From: Marinobacter salinexigens
Lineage (GTDB): Bacteria > Pseudomonadota > Gammaproteobacteria > Pseudomonadales > Oleiphilaceae
DNA length: 64,000 nucleotides
Direction of reading: 5' to 3'
Assembly: GCF_008370345.1 (NCBI RefSeq)
Contig: NZ_VTUU01000001.1
Location: 176,860 to 240,859 of the forward strand
In this document: positions 62,235 to 64,000 of the stretch, in pieces
Layout: every line of letters begins with the position of its first letter
Numbering within the stretch: the first letter of the stretch is position 1
Made by a program: the position numbers and the translations under genes
The notes under the pieces: generated by a model
Told to the model about the DNA's origin: nothing
Databases searched by the model: none
What the model saw: the letters and a program-made list of their open reading frames with translations, nothing else

Positions 62235-63110
62235 ATGATGAAAGCCCGACTCCGCTGGTTGGCTTTAGCTGCAGGCTCATGGATGCTGGTGGGCTGCAGC
62301 CACCGGGAAACGCCGCAGGAAGTTGCCGCGGCTTTCTGGCAGTCCATGGCTGACAACGATGCGAGCGAAGTGGTTGAGCTTTCAACGCTCACCGAATCGG
62401 ACCAGTTTGATGGCTACAAGCGCAGCTGGACCAATGCCGTGCCGTCGTTCGGCCGTGTGGTGATTGAAGATCGGGAAGCATCCATCGTCACGCGCCTGCC
62501 TTCCGAGGATGTTGATGAAGGCTCCGGAGGCAAGCGCCTGGAGCTGGTCACTTACCTGGTAAGGGGGGAGGACGGTTGGGTCGTCGATTATCAGCGAACC
62601 GGTGATCCCATCCTCAATCCGTCTCCGTTCAGTGGTCTCATGGGCCAGTTGAACCGGCTGGGTGAGAAGCTCTCCGCGAGCTTTGACCAGTCGTCTGATG
62701 AACTGAGTGAGCGCATGGATGAGCTGGCTCAGGATCTTGAGGCCTATTCCGATGAGCTCAGGCGTCAGACTAATGAGGCCATGCGCGATTTCAGCGAGCA
62801 ACTTCGTGATGCCATGAAGGATCTGGAAGATGCGCTGGACGAAGCTCTGGAAGATAATGATCAGGCTCCTCAGCAAGATCGCTTCGTTCTGGAACAGGCA
62901 TCCCGGGATCTGGGCGAGAAGGCTGATGCGCTGGAAGAACCCACCGCAGAGCACCTGGCGGACGCCAGCCGTTCCATCGCGCAGGCGGGCGAACGCCTGA
63001 GCCAACTCAGCAGCGAAACCTGGTCAGAATACCAGGCTGAGTGGGAAGAACGGTTGGACGAAATCCGGGACGATATGAAAGCGTTCTTCGAGGACTTGGG
63101 CCAGCGTTGA
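62235..63110 (+). CDS. Lipoprotein with long coiled-coil region
   Basis: A 291-residue predicted lipoprotein. The lipobox LVGCS (Cys near residue 20) ends the signal peptide. The first part (to about 130) resembles a DUF4878-type NTF2-like lumenal domain: an EVAAAFWQSMADNDASEVVELSTL start and LVTYLVRGEDGWVVDYQRTG end. Residues 140-290 are a heptad-rich, very acidic coiled coil. Function is unknown. GGGAG seven bases before ATG 62235 favours it over the GTG at 62232 and ATG at 62238. It follows mqo by 21 bases. Confidence 0.75.
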   Translation: MMKARLRWLALAAGSWMLVGCSHRETPQEVAAAFWQSMADNDASEVVELSTLTESDQFDGYKRSWTNAVPSFGRVVIEDREASIVTRLPSEDVDEGSGGKRLELVTYLVRGEDGWVVDYQRTGDPILNPSPFSGLMGQLNRLGEKLSASFDQSSDELSERMDELAQDLEAYSDELRRQTNEAMRDFSEQLRDAMKDLEDALDEALEDNDQAPQQDRFVLEQASRDLGEKADALEEPTAEHLADASRSIAQAGERLSQLSSETWSEYQAEWEERLDEIRDDMKAFFEDLGQR

Positions 63111-63127
63111 TAGCTGGCCCCGTTCAA

Positions 63128-64000
63128 CTATCGAGCCTGCTCGGCTCCCCTCAGCATGGCCTGCAACAGCTCTTCCGCATCAAACTTCGTCAGCGCTTCG
63201 TTGGCGCCGACCTGATTGGCGTAACTCAGGCTCATTTCACTGTTCAGTGAGGTGTGCAGGATGATGTAAGGCTGCTTAACGGCGTTGTTGTCTCGTACAT
63301 TAAAGGTGAGTTCGTAACCGTCCAGTCCGGGCATTTCGATATCGCTCACCAGAATGTCGATAGGGCGACCCAGCTCATCTTCGGTCAGAAGAATCTGCAA
63401 CGCCTCGTCGCCATTGGATGTTACCTGATAGGAAATATCCTTGCTGTCCAGTACATCACTGAGCTGCTTGCGAGCCACCTGAGAGTCATCCACAAGCAGA
63501 ATGTTGAGTGATTTCAGGGTCTCACTCTGGACATCGGTCAGCATGACTTCCTGGGCATCGAGCGACTCGGGATAGACCTTGGCCAGCAGCAGTTCAACAT
63601 CGAGCAACTGAATGATATCGCCCTCAACATCCAGTAATCCGGTAATGAAAGCCTTGTTGCCGAGAGCCTTGGGCGGCGGCATCACATGTTTCCAGTCTGC
63701 TTCAATAATCTGCTGTACCCCCCGTACCAGAAAACCCATCTCCTGGCGTTGGATGTCCGTAATAATGATCGAGGCTGTTTCCCGCTCCTCTGATGTCAGC
63801 GGCGGATAGCCGACGGCGGCAGCCATATCAATAACCGGCACCGCTGAGCCCCGGAATGTTGCCGTGCCAATCACCGCGTGATGGCTGTGAGGCAGTTTGG
63901 TCAAGGGCATCATCGGAAGAATCTCTCGGATCTTCAGGGTGCCTAAGCCGAACAGGCGGGTGCCGGCCAGTTGGAATAACAGAAGCTTCTGGGACTGTTT
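63128..64000 (-). CDS. cheV: CheV-type chemotaxis coupling protein (CheW-receiver), 5' end outside the window
   Basis: CheV couples chemoreceptors to CheA through a CheW domain and adapts through a phosphorylated receiver. The reading frame stays open to the window edge: beyond the first internal ATG (63913) it continues KLLLFQLAGTRLFGLGTLKIREILP, the N-terminal CheW strand pattern, so the true start lies beyond 64000. The CheW part includes VIGTATFRGSAVPVIDM. A C-terminal receiver begins near LNILLVDDSQVARKQL with phospho-acceptor Asp in IDILVSDIEMPGLDGYEL. About 290 codons are visible, and complete CheV proteins are slightly longer. Confidence 0.9.
   Translation of the reverse strand, partial: KQSQKLLLFQLAGTRLFGLGTLKIREILPMMPLTKLPHSHHAVIGTATFRGSAVPVIDMAAAVGYPPLTSEERETASIIITDIQRQEMGFLVRGVQQIIEADWKHVMPPPKALGNKAFITGLLDVEGDIIQLLDVELLLAKVYPESLDAQEVMLTDVQSETLKSLNILLVDDSQVARKQLSDVLDSKDISYQVTSNGDEALQILLTEDELGRPIDILVSDIEMPGLDGYELTFNVRDNNAVKQPYIILHTSLNSEMSLSYANQVGANEALTKFDAEELLQAMLRGAEQAR

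Noticed and set aside
1..64000. Search for insertion sequences, phage genes, tRNA or rRNA genes and CRISPR arrays
   Set aside because: No transposase or integrase frame, no RNA gene signature and no regularly spaced direct repeats were seen by eye.

Overview
The window looks like chromosomal DNA of a marine gammaproteobacterium, most likely Marinobacter or a close relative. This is inferred from gene content and protein style: a wax ester synthase/DGAT homologue, the ubiE-ubiJ-ubiB / hisI-hisE / tatABC block, an NhaD-type sodium antiporter, malate:quinone oxidoreductase, and a Pseudomonas-like pyrroloquinoline quinone (PQQ) alcohol oxidation cluster. Base composition is fairly even and moderately GC-rich by eye. 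I see no rRNA, tRNA, insertion sequence, phage gene or CRISPR array.

Layout. (1) 1-6.2 kb: minus-strand housekeeping block ubiE-ubiJ-ubiB, hisI-hisE, tatA-tatB-tatC, rsmE, with many 4-base stop/start overlaps. (2) 6.3-11.4 kb: a small PHA-granule-type protein, a conserved hypothetical protein, an alpha/beta hydrolase, a wax ester synthase/DGAT-family acyltransferase and a porin. (3) 11.5-18.6 kb: a FIST sensor protein, a hybrid kinase (ErcS'-like), a LuxR-type regulator (ErbR/AgmR-like) and a complete ABC importer of unknown substrate. (4) 18.6-25.6 kb: a zinc-starvation locus around a Zur-like operator: COG0523 GTPase and M23 peptidase leftward; an AztD-like lipoprotein, a His-rich outer-membrane protein, a ZnuA-like binding protein and a ZnuB-like permease rightward. 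No ATPase gene accompanies the importer. (5) 25.5-51 kb: the PQQ/alcohol island. It contains a four-gene ABC system, a two-component pair, a pentapeptide-repeat protein, two quinoprotein alcohol dehydrogenases, cytochrome c, a periplasmic solute-binding protein, an HD protein, a class II aldolase-like protein, a Crp/Fnr regulator, a BASS transporter, an aldehyde dehydrogenase, pqqABCDE plus an S9 peptidase (pqqH), an iron-type alcohol dehydrogenase (ercA) and a second hybrid kinase (ercS). (6) 51-64 kb: fumarase C, a CarS-like membrane protein, metallophosphoesterase, msrA-msrB, a sulfite-oxidase-like Tat-exported molybdoenzyme with its cytochrome, an acyltransferase, two cation antiporters, mqo, a lipoprotein, and a cheV gene cut by the window edge.

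How the island works (known for the Pseudomonas exa/ped systems, inferred here). Alcohols are oxidised in the periplasm by PQQ dehydrogenases that pass electrons to cytochrome c550; the aldehydes are oxidised by the NAD-type ExaC-like enzyme. The dehydrogenase at 32020-33873 has Ser two residues after its catalytic Asp (calcium type). The one at 35922-37700 has Asp there (lanthanide type). With the adjacent EraSR/PedS2R2-like pair and a PedA1A2BC-like ABC system this suggests a lanthanide-responsive switch.

The most useful new observations are non-coding. The 10-mer TACTACCAAG lies 136-137, 136 and 126 bases upstream of the start codons of the cytochrome c, lanthanide-type dehydrogenase and aldehyde dehydrogenase genes. 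A 13-base inverted repeat, GGGAAAAGTTCCC, occurs upstream of both quinoprotein dehydrogenases. The two look like operators of the alcohol regulon.
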